A stretch of 26,061 nt of DNA from positions 1 to 26,061 of the IMG/VR virus record IMGVR_UViG_3300001847_000764, one strand, 5' to 3'. Of this stretch, positions 1-5,345 are shown one piece after another (position 1 is the stretch's first letter; every line of letters starts with the position of its first letter). The translations under genes and the position numbers were made by a program. This stretch comes from a virus. The notes under the pieces were generated by a model. The model saw nothing but the letters and a program-made list of their open reading frames with translations, was not told where the DNA came from and did not search any database.

Positions 1-8
1 TAAATGAA

Positions 9-198
9 TTTGTGAGTATTGGCGCCTCCCTCATTCGCCAACATTTTACCTGTGCTGACAAGCCCGGGCAGGTTAGAGGTACGTAGTCATAGTTGATACT
101 TGATTGATACTATAGACCGGGCTATTCGATGCCGGCTGATAGTAACATCTTTCTCACTGTATGCCTACAGTGGATTTCTCAACATCTACACTCACAAA
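9..198 (-). ncRNA. Candidate structured non-coding RNA after tRNA-Glu
   Basis: This segment directly follows the 3' end of tRNA-Glu and has no convincing ORF. A 9-bp stem closes it (9-17 with 190-198). Inside are four further helices: 19-24 with 36-41 (TTGGCG/CGCCAA), 48-52 with 69-73 (ACCTG/CAGGT), 108-113 with 139-144 (TACTAT/ATAGTA, with CCGG at 117-120 pairing CCGG at 132-135), and 155-161 with 166-172 (CACTGTA/TACAGTG, four-base loop). Together they make a five-way junction. The strand is inferred from co-transcription with the tRNAs. It is not a tRNA: no T-loop consensus is present. I do not recognise a known RNA family. Confidence 0.4.
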
Positions 199-201
199 AC
201 T

Positions 202-276
202 TGGCGTTCCGTAGGGGTTACGATCCCCTCTGGCCAGCTTGAAAGGCTGGTGATCTCACCAGAAATCGAACGGAAC
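202..276 (-). tRNA. tRNA-Glu (anticodon TTC)
   Basis: A complete cloverleaf with encoded CCA. The 7-bp acceptor is GTTCCGT/ACGGAAC with discriminator G. The anticodon stem CCAGC/GCTGG holds the loop CTTTCAA, so the anticodon is TTC (Glu). The T arm is AGGGG/CCCCT with an unusual loop, ATCGTAA instead of TTCGAAT. It is the last tRNA of the cluster. Confidence 0.9.
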
Positions 277-283
277 ATAAACT

Positions 284-360
284 TGGTGCCCCAGGTGGGG
301 TTCGAACCCACAGAACCTGGTCTCTCGAACCAGTACGTATACCAATTCCGTCACCGGGGC
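284..360 (-). tRNA. tRNA-Leu-like (anticodon GAG), short variable loop
   Basis: The acceptor is GCCCCGG/CTGGGGC (one G-T pair), followed by A73 and encoded CCA. The T arm GTGGG/CCCAC has a canonical TTCGAAC loop. The D arm looks leucine-like. The anticodon stem CTGGT/ACCAG holds TCGAGAG, which reads GAG (Leu) but places C, not U, at position 33. The variable region is only five bases, although bacterial tRNA-Leu is normally type II with a long arm. The isotype is therefore the likeliest reading, not a certain one. Confidence 0.75.
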
Positions 361-361
361 C

Positions 362-438
362 TGGTGCTCTCCCTGAGATTCGAACTCAGAACCGCACGGA
401 CCTGAACCGTGTGCGTCTACCAGTTGCGCCAGGAGAGC
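362..438 (-). tRNA. tRNA-Leu (anticodon CAG), short variable loop
   Basis: The acceptor is GCTCTCC/GGAGAGC with A73 and encoded CCA. The anticodon stem CACGG/CCGTG holds TTCAGGT, giving CAG, and this loop matches the usual bacterial tRNA-Leu(CAG) loop. The T arm is CTGAG/CTCAG with loop TTCGAAT. The variable region is five bases (CGGTT), so this is a type I body carrying a leucine anticodon. It lies one base from the neighbouring Leu-like tRNA. Confidence 0.85.
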
Positions 439-444
439 TGTGTA

Positions 445-519
445 TGGTGCCCCGTGGGTGAATCGAACACCCGAATTCGGATTACAAAACCGACGTTTTA
501 CCACTAGAACTAACAGGGC
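445..519 (-). tRNA. tRNA-Thr (anticodon TGT)
   Basis: The acceptor is GCCCTGT/ACGGGGC with A73 and encoded CCA. The anticodon loop TTTGTAA gives TGT (Thr). The stem TCGGT/TCCGA has a T-T mismatch next to the loop. The T arm is canonical, with loop TTCGATT. Confidence 0.85.
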
Positions 520-527
520 ATTATAAA

Positions 528-663
528 TTAGGCGCCCAGCTATCCCTTGCTATGGGGACTCACTGGATTGTCTCGTTCAAAGGAGGCATCTTCACTTGGT
601 GTGCAACCAAAATTCTTTACCGCGGACACACTTTGCGTACTCAACTTTGACGTCTAGCCCTAA
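528..663 (-). ncRNA. Possible structured RNA between tRNA-Trp and tRNA-Thr
   Basis: This is a 147-base gap inside the tRNA cluster with no tRNA and no ORF. Its ends pair: TTAGG at 528-532 with CCTAA at 659-663, extended by two pairs across a bulge. Inside are a perfect hairpin TTGGT/ACCAA (596-600 with 606-610) and a nested hairpin CCAG/CTGG (536-539 with 563-566) enclosing TCCC/GGGA (543-546 with 555-558). The helices are short, so this is weaker than the other two structured segments. It could be a stable RNA, a processing element or a decayed tRNA. Confidence 0.25.
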
Positions 664-666
664 AAC

Positions 667-743
667 TGGCGACCCAGGACGGGATCGAACCGCCTCTTAT
701 CCGGTTTTGGAGACCGGTGCACCACCGTTTATGCGTCTGGGCC
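667..743 (-). tRNA. tRNA-Trp (anticodon CCA)
   Basis: The acceptor is GGCCCAG/CTGGGTC with discriminator G and encoded CCA. The anticodon stem CCGGT/ACCGG holds CTCCAAA, giving CCA (Trp). The T arm is GGCGG/CCGTC with loop TTCGATC. Confidence 0.9.
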
Positions 744-751
744 ATATTGTT

Positions 752-847
752 TGGTAGTCCCCCAGGGATTCGAACCCGTGCCGTTCCAGCCCGTCCGGCC
801 AGTCTCCACGCTTTATAAGGGCGCGCCGCACACCAGTGCTGAGGACC
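752..847 (-). tRNA. Aberrant tRNA-like gene, isotype uncertain
   Basis: The acceptor GGTCCTC/GGGGACT, A73, the encoded CCA and the T loop TTCGAAT are all tRNA-like, and it sits in register between tRNA-His and tRNA-Trp. The middle is odd. The D stem GCAC/GTGC has only a four-base loop. The anticodon stem CGCGC/GCGTG leaves a nine-base loop; forcing seven bases gives CTTATAA (anticodon TAT, Ile) with a C-A mismatch. An extra arm holds GCCG/CGGC. The T stem ACGGG/CCCTG pairs at only three positions. It is either a decaying tRNA or a non-canonical one. Confidence 0.4.
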
Positions 848-856
848 ATATTGTAT

Positions 857-930
857 TGGGGTGAAGGGGGGAATCGAACCCTCGCTCCCTGATTCACAGT
901 CAGGTAGACTACCACTATCTTACCTACACC
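857..930 (-). tRNA. tRNA-His (anticodon GTG)
   Basis: The anticodon stem CCTGA/TCAGG holds CTGTGAA, giving GTG (His). The D arm AGAT/GTCT and the T loop TTCGATT are normal. The 5' end GG and the 3' C before CCA fit the G-1:C73 pair specific to tRNA-His. One base appears to be missing on the 3' side of the T stem, and the acceptor has one T-T mismatch. Confidence 0.8.
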
Positions 931-938
931 ATTGTGTT

Positions 939-1015
939 TGGTCGGTGTAGCAGGATTCGAACCTGCGACCCCTTGCACCCCATGCAAGTGCGCTACCAGG
1001 CTGCGCCATACACCG
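939..1015 (-). tRNA. tRNA-Pro (anticodon GGG)
   Basis: The acceptor is CGGTGTA/TACACCG, starting with the C1 typical of bacterial tRNA-Pro, with A73 and encoded CCA. The anticodon stem CTTGC/GCAAG holds ATGGGGT, giving GGG (Pro). The T arm is GCAGG/CCTGC with loop TTCGAAT. The cloverleaf is perfect. Confidence 0.92.
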
Positions 1016-1023
1016 ATTGTTTG

Positions 1024-1116
1024 TGGTGCGTGAAGTAGGAGTCGAACCTACATTGTTTACCCGGTGGGATCGGATTTACAGTCCGAGGGTGCACACGCCT
1101 TAGCACCAATTCACGC
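1024..1116 (-). tRNA. tRNA-Tyr (anticodon GTA)
   Basis: This is a type II tRNA with a long variable arm, as expected for bacterial tRNA-Tyr. The acceptor is GCGTGAA/TTCACGC with A73 and encoded CCA. The anticodon stem TCGGA/TCCGA holds CTGTAAA, giving GTA (Tyr). It is the first tRNA downstream of the cluster promoter. Confidence 0.92.
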
Positions 1117-1138
1117 ATTGAAATTTAACACACTCTTT

Positions 1139-1246
1139 GGAATGTGTGTAATAAAGCATACATAAAGACTTTATTTTAACCGGGTATTTCAGTCTGACCT
1201 CCGTTCGGTCATATATGCTTTATTACGCTACCTTTTTACACATTCC
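1139..1246 (-). ncRNA. Large interrupted inverted repeat in the tRNA leader
   Basis: The outer arms GGAATGTGT (1139-1147) and ACACATTCC (1238-1246) are perfect. The inner arms GTAATAAAGCATA (1148-1160) and TATGCTTTATTAC (1214-1226) pair over 13 bp, with an 11-base asymmetric insert on one side. The enclosed segment folds again: AGACT/AGTCT (1166-1170 with 1191-1195) and GACC/GGTC (1196-1199 with 1207-1210). The result is a branched structure lying between the cluster promoter and tRNA-Tyr. It may be a stable RNA, a processing signal or an attenuator. As DNA it could also extrude a cruciform. Confidence 0.5.
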
Positions 1247-1397
1247 CGTTATCGCCAGGAACTTATCATCCGGTAGGCCGCCCACATTATAGCCGATGTT
1301 TATAGTGCCAGCAGGGTCGCGTTCCCTCACACTTGAATCAGTTTACTACTAGGTTGATCAGTTTGCAATCATTACCTCACACAGTTAGTGTGGTGCA

Positions 1398-1426
1398 ATT
1401 ATGCTGTATTACCTATTACCTGTCAA
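1398..1426 (-). promoter_or_regulatory. Sigma70 promoter of the tRNA cluster
   Basis: Reading the minus strand, TTGACA (1426-1421) is followed after exactly 17 bases by CATAAT (1403-1398). The start point would be near 1391. It lies just beyond the terminator at 1485-1457 and points into the structured leader and the tRNAs, so the cluster appears to be an independent early transcription unit. Confidence 0.7.
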
Positions 1427-1456
1427 CCACCTTTGTAAATCTTTGTTGCCAAAATG

Positions 1457-1485
1457 AAAAACCCCAGGGTTTCGAGTCCTGGGGT
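1457..1485 (-). terminator. Rho-independent terminator
   Basis: An 8-bp perfect stem (1461-1468 with 1478-1485, ACCCCAGG/CCTGGGGT) with a nine-base loop is followed on the minus strand by a T run. It ends the transcripts coming from the small ORF region and the operon above it. The loop and stem look like a tRNA T arm, but no tRNA surrounds it. Confidence 0.8.
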
Positions 1486-1511
1486 CTTTGGATTTATTTG
1501 GGATTCAGCTA

Positions 1512-1658
1512 CTAATCATCCCATCCTCTAGACCCCTGACTCACACTATTCTCAATCGCACGGGTATAATCAAGCACCAAGCCGGCCCATGTGGGTTGGC
1601 ATGATGGTGCGAATCGTCCCAGTTTCGATATATGTCGAGTGTTCATAACAGTGTTCAT
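1512..1658 (-). CDS. Small ORF (48 codons) between promoters and terminator
   Basis: An open frame starts at ATG 1658, or at ATG 1646 for 44 codons, and ends in TAG. The product has a plausible mixed composition (KLGRFAPSCQPTW in the middle, GSRGWDD at the end) and no recognised domain. It is the only ORF in the interval bounded by a perfect sigma70-type promoter, a consensus late promoter and a strong terminator. The first ATG overlaps the -10 box and no Shine-Dalgarno sequence is visible. If translated, it would be nearly leaderless from the early start or poorly initiated from the late transcript. The transcript may instead act as RNA. Confidence 0.35.
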   Translation of the reverse strand: MNTVMNTRHISKLGRFAPSCQPTWAGLVLDYTRAIENSVSQGSRGWDD

Positions 1659-1685
1659 AATAGATTAAATTAGCAATCCAGTCAA
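1657..1685 (-). promoter_or_regulatory. Sigma70-type promoter upstream of the small ORF
   Basis: Minus strand: TTGACT (1685-1680), 17 bases, TATTAT (1662-1657). Both boxes match the consensus at five of six positions. It is followed by a direct repeat, TATGAACACT twice at 12-base spacing, across the start-site region. Confidence 0.65.
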
Positions 1686-1720
1686 GTTCAATTTTACCAA
1701 AAGCAATTGAACCGCAATTT

Positions 1721-1728
1721 TATTTATA
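1721..1728 (-). promoter_or_regulatory. T4-type late promoter
   Basis: Minus-strand TATAAATA is the exact T4 late-promoter octamer recognised by gp55-programmed polymerase and stimulated by the gp45 clamp. It lies in an AT-rich non-coding stretch just after the 1761-2132 gene and would start near 1714, giving a transcript of about 250 bases ending at the terminator. Confidence 0.6.
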
Positions 1729-1760
1729 CCTGCGGCAATAAAACGTTTTTTTATCGGCAG

Positions 1761-2132
1761 TTATGGGGTTATTTGTTCCAGGGTGGTATCATCTAGCACT
1801 TCGTATTTGATCAAGGTGAATTGCGCTGTACCTGTGTCGGGAAAAACAGTACCACAAGAATTTGTATACCATGCGCCATATTCTTGTACAAAATCAGAGT
1901 TCTCAAACTCTCTATATCGAATCAACTGTTGATTGGTTATATCAACCATCGAAACAAATCGAAATTCGTTGGTTTTGTTTTGCGCAATCATGTCCAACCG
2001 ATATTGTTTGATTTTTTCATTGATTACATCGCCTCGAGCTTGACGGAACGCTAATTCAATTGCTCGCGGAGTCATGTTGGTTATGTCCACTGTTGACTCG
2101 ATATTCCAAATTTGTTTGCACACTGCGCTCAT
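1761..2132 (-). CDS. Hypothetical protein, 123 aa
   Basis: No family recognised. The product is soluble and of mixed composition, with a basic, helical first half (around residues 20-55) and a tyrosine/threonine-rich second half that may be beta. The start at 2132 is supported by GGAG eight bases upstream. A late-type octamer (GATAAATA, 2159-2152) lies just before that, so late expression is likely. It is the last protein gene of the long operon before the non-coding region and tRNAs. It has no signal peptide and no transmembrane segment. A structural or assembly role is possible from the promoter type, but nothing in the protein shows it. Confidence 0.8.
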   Translation of the reverse strand: MSAVCKQIWNIESTVDITNMTPRAIELAFRQARGDVINEKIKQYRLDMIAQNKTNEFRFVSMVDITNQQLIRYREFENSDFVQEYGAWYTNSCGTVFPDTGTAQFTLIKYEVLDDTTLEQITP

Positions 2133-2150
2133 GCCAATCTCCTGTGTTGA

Positions 2151-2549
2151 TTATTTATCATTGCAGTTGCTCTGATCCAAACTGCGCAACCAAGTAGTGA
2201 GGTCACCATAAAGAGTGGCCATTACAGCTTCTTGAGAACCAAACAATACCAATTTGGCTTCGGCTCCGATGGCCCTGCTGGAACCATTTACCACGATCCA
2301 GGGCCATCGCAAGTGCTGGTCCAGGATCAGTAGAGTACGCGCATTTAGGTTGGGTGCAGGGATAGCAAATTCAAATCGCTCAAAGCCCGCATGGTCTTGG
2401 AAAATCCTGTAGCCGATCACGGATAATTGCAATCCACCGGATTCACGTAGATTTTTCCACCAACTGTGCAGGGCCTGGTCTAGACTAAAACTACAACGAT
2501 CACCTAGGTGTTCGATTACTTTTTGCGTGATTTCACGTTTGTTGGGCAT
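2151..2549 (-). CDS. Conserved phage hypothetical protein, 132 aa
   Basis: I start it at ATG 2549 rather than 2642, because the longer N-terminus overlaps the upstream gene heavily and is of low quality. With this start the overlap is 17 bases. The protein has a helical N-terminal part (LDQALHSWWKNLRES around residues 22-36), a beta-rich middle, and a C-terminal segment with LFGSQEAVMATLYGDL. The pattern resembles small conserved proteins that I recall from marine T4-like phages, without known function. No membrane segment or catalytic motif can be named. Confidence 0.75.
   Translation of the reverse strand: MPNKREITQKVIEHLGDRCSFSLDQALHSWWKNLRESGGLQLSVIGYRIFQDHAGFERFEFAIPAPNLNARTLLILDQHLRWPWIVVNGSSRAIGAEAKLVLFGSQEAVMATLYGDLTTWLRSLDQSNCNDK
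2152..2159 (-). promoter_or_regulatory. Late-type promoter octamer GATAAATA
   Basis: The octamer matches the relaxed late consensus NATAAATA. The start would be near 2146, giving a short leader that contains the GGAG of the 123-residue gene starting at 2132. It overlaps the stop-codon region of the upstream gene. Confidence 0.45.
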
Positions 2550-2835
2550 GTGGGTAAACTTGCTCGCCGGCTCGCAACAATACCACAGTGAACTGATCGG
2601 TACGGAATTGGGCGTTGAGTTTACGGGCCAGATTGATGGCATGTCCGGGATTGCTGAAGCTGACTTTTTTGTATTTGGGTCCAGGATATTGTACCAGGAG
2701 ATTGTGTGTTTTGATGTTTATGGGCTTGTTTTCATAGAATACTGCCCATACACCATCCGCGGCCAATACCTGTTGGGTTTTGTATGTTTGCTTGTCGGTT
2801 TGTTCGACTAGTATTTTTGGTTTGGGGCGGCTCAT
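2533..2835 (-). CDS. Conserved phage hypothetical protein, 100 aa
   Basis: A basic protein starting with SRPKPKILVE. It has an internal YPGPKYKKVSFSNPGHA stretch around residues 50-66 and a C-terminal half that reads as an alpha/beta domain (INLARKLNAQF, then FTVVLL). It resembles a conserved small protein of marine T4-like phages of unknown function. The start at 2835 has GGGGAGA upstream, and a hairpin carrying the octamer CATAAATA lies just before it. Many lysines and arginines suggest a nucleic-acid partner, but that is inference only. Confidence 0.8.
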   Translation of the reverse strand: MSRPKPKILVEQTDKQTYKTQQVLAADGVWAVFYENKPINIKTHNLLVQYPGPKYKKVSFSNPGHAINLARKLNAQFRTDQFTVVLLRAGEQVYPHAQQT

Positions 2836-2844
2836 CGTTATCTC

Positions 2845-2862
2845 CCCAGTATTTATGCTGGG
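2845..2862 (-). promoter_or_regulatory. Late-type promoter inside a hairpin
   Basis: The minus strand reads CCCAG-CATAAATA-CTGGG: the late-type octamer (2857-2850) is exactly the eight-base loop between perfect 5-bp arms. It lies just upstream of the ribosome binding site of the gene starting at 2835. It may be a promoter or an mRNA hairpin controlling initiation. Confidence 0.4.
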
Positions 2863-2870
2863 TCTCGCCC

Positions 2871-3077
2871 CTAGCGAAATCCCCCACCTGATATTTCAAT
2901 GCTGGCAGGCGGGGTTTCTTTGCTGGGTTTTTGGCGTAAATCTTCGAGAGTCAACAACAGAGCCGTGATATCTGCATGCAGATCCCGAGCATCGCGCAGG
3001 GGCATGTGTAGGTCCCGTTGACCGCGAGCTTCGCAGGCCTTGACCAGTTCTATGAATTTATTGATATGCAGACTCAT
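2871..3077 (-). CDS. Conserved small phage protein, 68 aa
   Basis: A small, mostly helical protein: residues 1-50 contain two amphipathic stretches (KFIELVKACEAR and HADITALLLTLEDL), then a proline-rich linker and a C-terminal SIEISGGGF strand. The pattern resembles a small conserved protein of marine T4-like phages with no known function. It overlaps the upstream glycosylase gene by 20 bases, so the two are probably translationally coupled. No membrane helix is convincing. Confidence 0.75.
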   Translation of the reverse strand: MSLHINKFIELVKACEARGQRDLHMPLRDARDLHADITALLLTLEDLRQKPSKETPPASIEISGGGFR

Positions 3078-3492
3078 AACCCGACTCCTTGAGATAGCGT
3101 ATCAGCTCTCGGTCCCGGGGCTGGACGCTGTAATTTTGCTTGTAGAAGATTTCGTAACTGTCACTACCATACTTACCGATGCCATACAAGTCCCGGGCAT
3201 TGTTGCCATCCCAGTCCAAAAAATCTTGAGTCATCCGTATGAGGCGAGTGGTACGCACGTTAACCAAGCCCAAGGGCCAGATCACTTCCCGAATTTCGTT
3301 TTCGTCGGCTCGAATAAAATCTATATGATCCCACCAGCGATTCAAGAAAATCGGCAGCACGGTTTTTACCGGCTTGCGTCCGGTCTGGTTCAGCATGATC
3401 ACGGCCACCATGTGCTGCCACTTCCAGGCTTGTCCTGCCTCGGCCGGCAACTGCTGCTGCACCATGAGATCGTCGCGCAGAGGTTCAATCAT
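3058..3492 (-). CDS. MBD4-like mismatch DNA glycosylase (HhH-GPD family)
   Basis: The 144-residue protein matches the catalytic domain of eukaryotic MBD4 (thymine/uracil removed from G-T or G-U mismatches) along its length, as far as I can align by eye. It has WKWQHMVAVIMLNQT at 23-37, PLGLVNVR at 73-80, the helix-hairpin-helix with LYGIGKYGSDSYEIF at 102-116, and the catalytic-loop Asp in QPRDREL (D127), which corresponds to the PEDHKL Asp of MBD4. There is no Fe-S cluster cysteine set, unlike EndoIII or MutY. It ends soon after the catalytic Asp, where MBD4 continues slightly further. It overlaps the MazG-like gene by 8 bases. The likely role is removing a deaminated or mispaired base from phage DNA, or discriminating against host DNA. 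I am confident of the superfamily and less so of the substrate. Confidence 0.8.
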   Translation of the reverse strand: MIEPLRDDLMVQQQLPAEAGQAWKWQHMVAVIMLNQTGRKPVKTVLPIFLNRWWDHIDFIRADENEIREVIWPLGLVNVRTTRLIRMTQDFLDWDGNNARDLYGIGKYGSDSYEIFYKQNYSVQPRDRELIRYLKESGYESAYQ

Positions 3493-3856
3493 GATTGAGG
3501 TATGGCTTCAAATCGGGTGGCTGCCAACCCTCGGGTTTGAGAATCTTGCCATCCGCACGGCGTCGTACCAGACCGGTTTCGGGATCAATCTTGGCCAAGT
3601 TAGTACGCATCACTTCCTGCCAGGCTCCCTTGGCATCGGCACCCATGCTGTGGATAGCACCGATCGTGACCACTAGGATATCAATCAAGGCATCCAGTTG
3701 CTCTACTTTATCCTGGGCCTTGAGAGCCAAATCCAATTCTTGATATTCCTCGGCCATCAACAGGAGATACATGCTGTACTGATCAGGATTGATCTTGCCT
3801 ACGGTCTGGCCCGAGGCCAGCATGAATTTGTTTTGATCATCAAACGGTGTGGTCAT
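3485..3856 (-). CDS. MazG-like nucleotide pyrophosphohydrolase, 123 aa
   Basis: An all-alpha NTP pyrophosphohydrolase fold is suggested by the paired acidic motifs EEYQELD (36-42) and DALIDILVV (55-63), which in MazG/dUTPase-2 enzymes bind Mg2+ and hydrolyse NTP to NMP and PPi. The C-terminal MRTNLAKID...DGKILKPEGWQPP segment is typical of a MazG/PRA-PH-like subgroup in phages. I prefer ATG 3856 to 3865 because AAGGA lies eight bases before it, whereas it would abut the earlier ATG. It overlaps the upstream gene by 17 bases. Its job is probably nucleotide-pool cleaning or alarmone removal during infection. It is the second MazG-like gene in the window. Confidence 0.7.
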   Translation of the reverse strand: MTTPFDDQNKFMLASGQTVGKINPDQYSMYLLLMAEEYQELDLALKAQDKVEQLDALIDILVVTIGAIHSMGADAKGAWQEVMRTNLAKIDPETGLVRRRADGKILKPEGWQPPDLKPYLNHD

Positions 3857-4286
3857 TGGCTTCATCCTTGTTGTGAAATGGTCCTTGAAATTGATAGCGA
3901 TCTAGAATGATCAGTTTGGGATTGCGCATGACAACCCAGCGTCGATGTTGACACACGCAAAACCAACCAGCTGCATGCCAACTACGACTACGCGCAGTCT
4001 TGGTAAACAATGGTAACGACCTACGTACATCCCACATCACATTATGCGTTCGTTGACCTGCATCATAACCATAGACCATGTTACGTGGTTGCGGTGTAGT
4101 ACGAAATTCAGGCTGAAATGTGATTTCGGTGTTTTTCCTGACCATGGGTATGGTACGATATCTTTGTACCTGATCTTGGATGCGTACAGCATAACCTTGA
4201 TCATCTGCTTCTACAGTGCCTACCTTGCGGTCATCCTGGGTCAGTATCCAGTAGCGATCAGCTACCACGGGCTTGGCTTCAATCAT
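3840..4286 (-). CDS. Conserved phage hypothetical protein, 148 aa
   Basis: The N-terminal 50 residues form a beta-rich domain (KPVVADRYWILTQDDRKVG then YAVRIQ) that may be an SH3-like barrel. A basic, aromatic middle carries NVMWDVRRSLPLFTK and WHAAGWF, and the C-terminus ends QFQGPFHNKDEAN. This architecture resembles a conserved protein of marine T4-like phages of unknown function. There is no known catalytic motif. Two cysteines (CVC) around residue 110 and histidines nearby could bind metal. It overlaps the nuclease gene by 8 bases, so expression with the repair/replication genes is likely. Confidence 0.75.
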   Translation of the reverse strand: MIEAKPVVADRYWILTQDDRKVGTVEADDQGYAVRIQDQVQRYRTIPMVRKNTEITFQPEFRTTPQPRNMVYGYDAGQRTHNVMWDVRRSLPLFTKTARSRSWHAAGWFCVCQHRRWVVMRNPKLIILDRYQFQGPFHNKDEANDHTV

Positions 4287-5316
4287 TCAATACTCCTTGA
4301 TATGTTGCATTCAACCAGCGACTATACTGTTCGGCCTGTTCGCTGGCTCGATTCAATTCAAAACGACCACAAAACCGCATGAACCTTACACCCACTTGAC
4401 CCACATCGCGATGACTCACTTGTTCTCGGATACATTGATCCACTGTGTCCTTGATCTCCTGTGGCTGCGCTGTGAGATCAATCAGTTGGCAATTGCGCTC
4501 ATAGTCATCACCCACACGATGCTCTGCACCTTCATGATCGGTCCAGCGTTGCAAAATAAGATTGTTCCAGTTATAACCTTTGCGGGCACGATCTTCAAAT
4601 GCTTCAGTTAGCCCCACTTGATTTTTTGTGCCCTTGATGCGCACACCGGGGTAGGCACTGAACACATTGTCACCGGGATCACCACGCATACATTTGAGAA
4701 ACAACACCCACTTTTGATAATCAAGCGGAGCCACAAAGTCAGCATCAGGTTTGCCAACCTGGATCTTGCTGTCGCTTTTGATGGTAAAACTCAGACGTTT
4801 GCCTTTTGCGTCACTAACACCGTCCACTGAGAACAAGTGTTCCGTAATTCCGTTATAGAGTTGCACGTTGGGGGCAAGCAATTGCACAAAGTCTGAATCC
4901 GAGCTCACCACGATGTGTTGATCTTGGGGATGCAGGGCTATCCAACGAGCGATCACATCGTCGGCTTCGGCTGTGGCGCAGCGGATCACAGAGCAGTTGG
5001 TGTTTTCGCGCAGATATTGGGTGAACTGATCATAAGTCTCCCAGAACAGTTGATCTTCTTCGGCTTCGGCTGGTGTCAAGGCCGCACGAGCGTCGGCACG
5101 ATTGCGCTTGTAGGGTTCATATGTGTCTTTGCGCCAACTGCGTCCTTCTAGGGCAAAAACCACATGATCAGCTTGGAATTTTCGAGCCACTTTGTTGATG
5201 GCACTAAGGCTGATATGCAGAGCGTAGCCCACTTTTTCCCAAGAATCTGAGGCCCGAAAAGCCACGTGTCGAGCACGAAAAAACATATTGGAAGTGTCAA
5301 TCAGCAAATAATTCAT
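4279..5316 (-). CDS. rnh: FEN-type 5'-3' exonuclease / T4 RNase H-like
   Basis: A 345-residue member of the 5' nuclease (PIN-like, FEN) superfamily, slightly longer than T4 RNase H (about 305). It carries the expected acidic and basic signatures: LIDTSN with D7, WRKDTYEPYKRNR (61-73), the metal-binding AEADDVI (116-122), SSDSDF (138-143) and the GDPGDN helix-hairpin turn (212-217). It would remove RNA primers and flaps on the lagging strand, working with gp45 and the DNA polymerase encoded upstream. A possible promoter lies at 5374-5346. No C-terminal domain is recognised beyond residue 300. A general phage 5'-3' exonuclease is the alternative name. Confidence 0.8.
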   Translation of the reverse strand: MNYLLIDTSNMFFRARHVAFRASDSWEKVGYALHISLSAINKVARKFQADHVVFALEGRSWRKDTYEPYKRNRADARAALTPAEAEEDQLFWETYDQFTQYLRENTNCSVIRCATAEADDVIARWIALHPQDQHIVVSSDSDFVQLLAPNVQLYNGITEHLFSVDGVSDAKGKRLSFTIKSDSKIQVGKPDADFVAPLDYQKWVLFLKCMRGDPGDNVFSAYPGVRIKGTKNQVGLTEAFEDRARKGYNWNNLILQRWTDHEGAEHRVGDDYERNCQLIDLTAQPQEIKDTVDQCIREQVSHRDVGQVGVRFMRFCGRFELNRASEQAEQYSRWLNATYQGVLND

Positions 5317-5317
5317 A

Positions 5318-5332
5318 AAGATCCCAGATCTA
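5318..5332. promoter_or_regulatory. Operator-like imperfect palindrome
   Basis: AAGATCCCAGATCTA lies between the putative promoter and the ATG of the nuclease gene. It matches the perfect 15-base palindrome at the folE promoter (13216-13230) at 12 of 15 positions, which suggests, without proving, a shared regulator. Confidence 0.25.
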
Positions 5333-5345
5333 TAGTAATGGGTAT

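Noticed and set aside
100-405. 101-codon plus-strand frame over the tRNA genes
   Set aside because: It crosses two tRNAs and the structured segment; the peptide is translated tRNA sequence.
697-987. 96-codon minus-strand frame over tRNA genes
   Set aside because: It spans tRNA-Trp, the aberrant tRNA, tRNA-His and tRNA-Pro and is not coding.
1461-1485. T-arm-like sequence GGGTTTCGAGTCC
   Set aside because: No acceptor, anticodon or D arm can be placed around it; it fits a terminator stem-loop with a T run on the minus strand.
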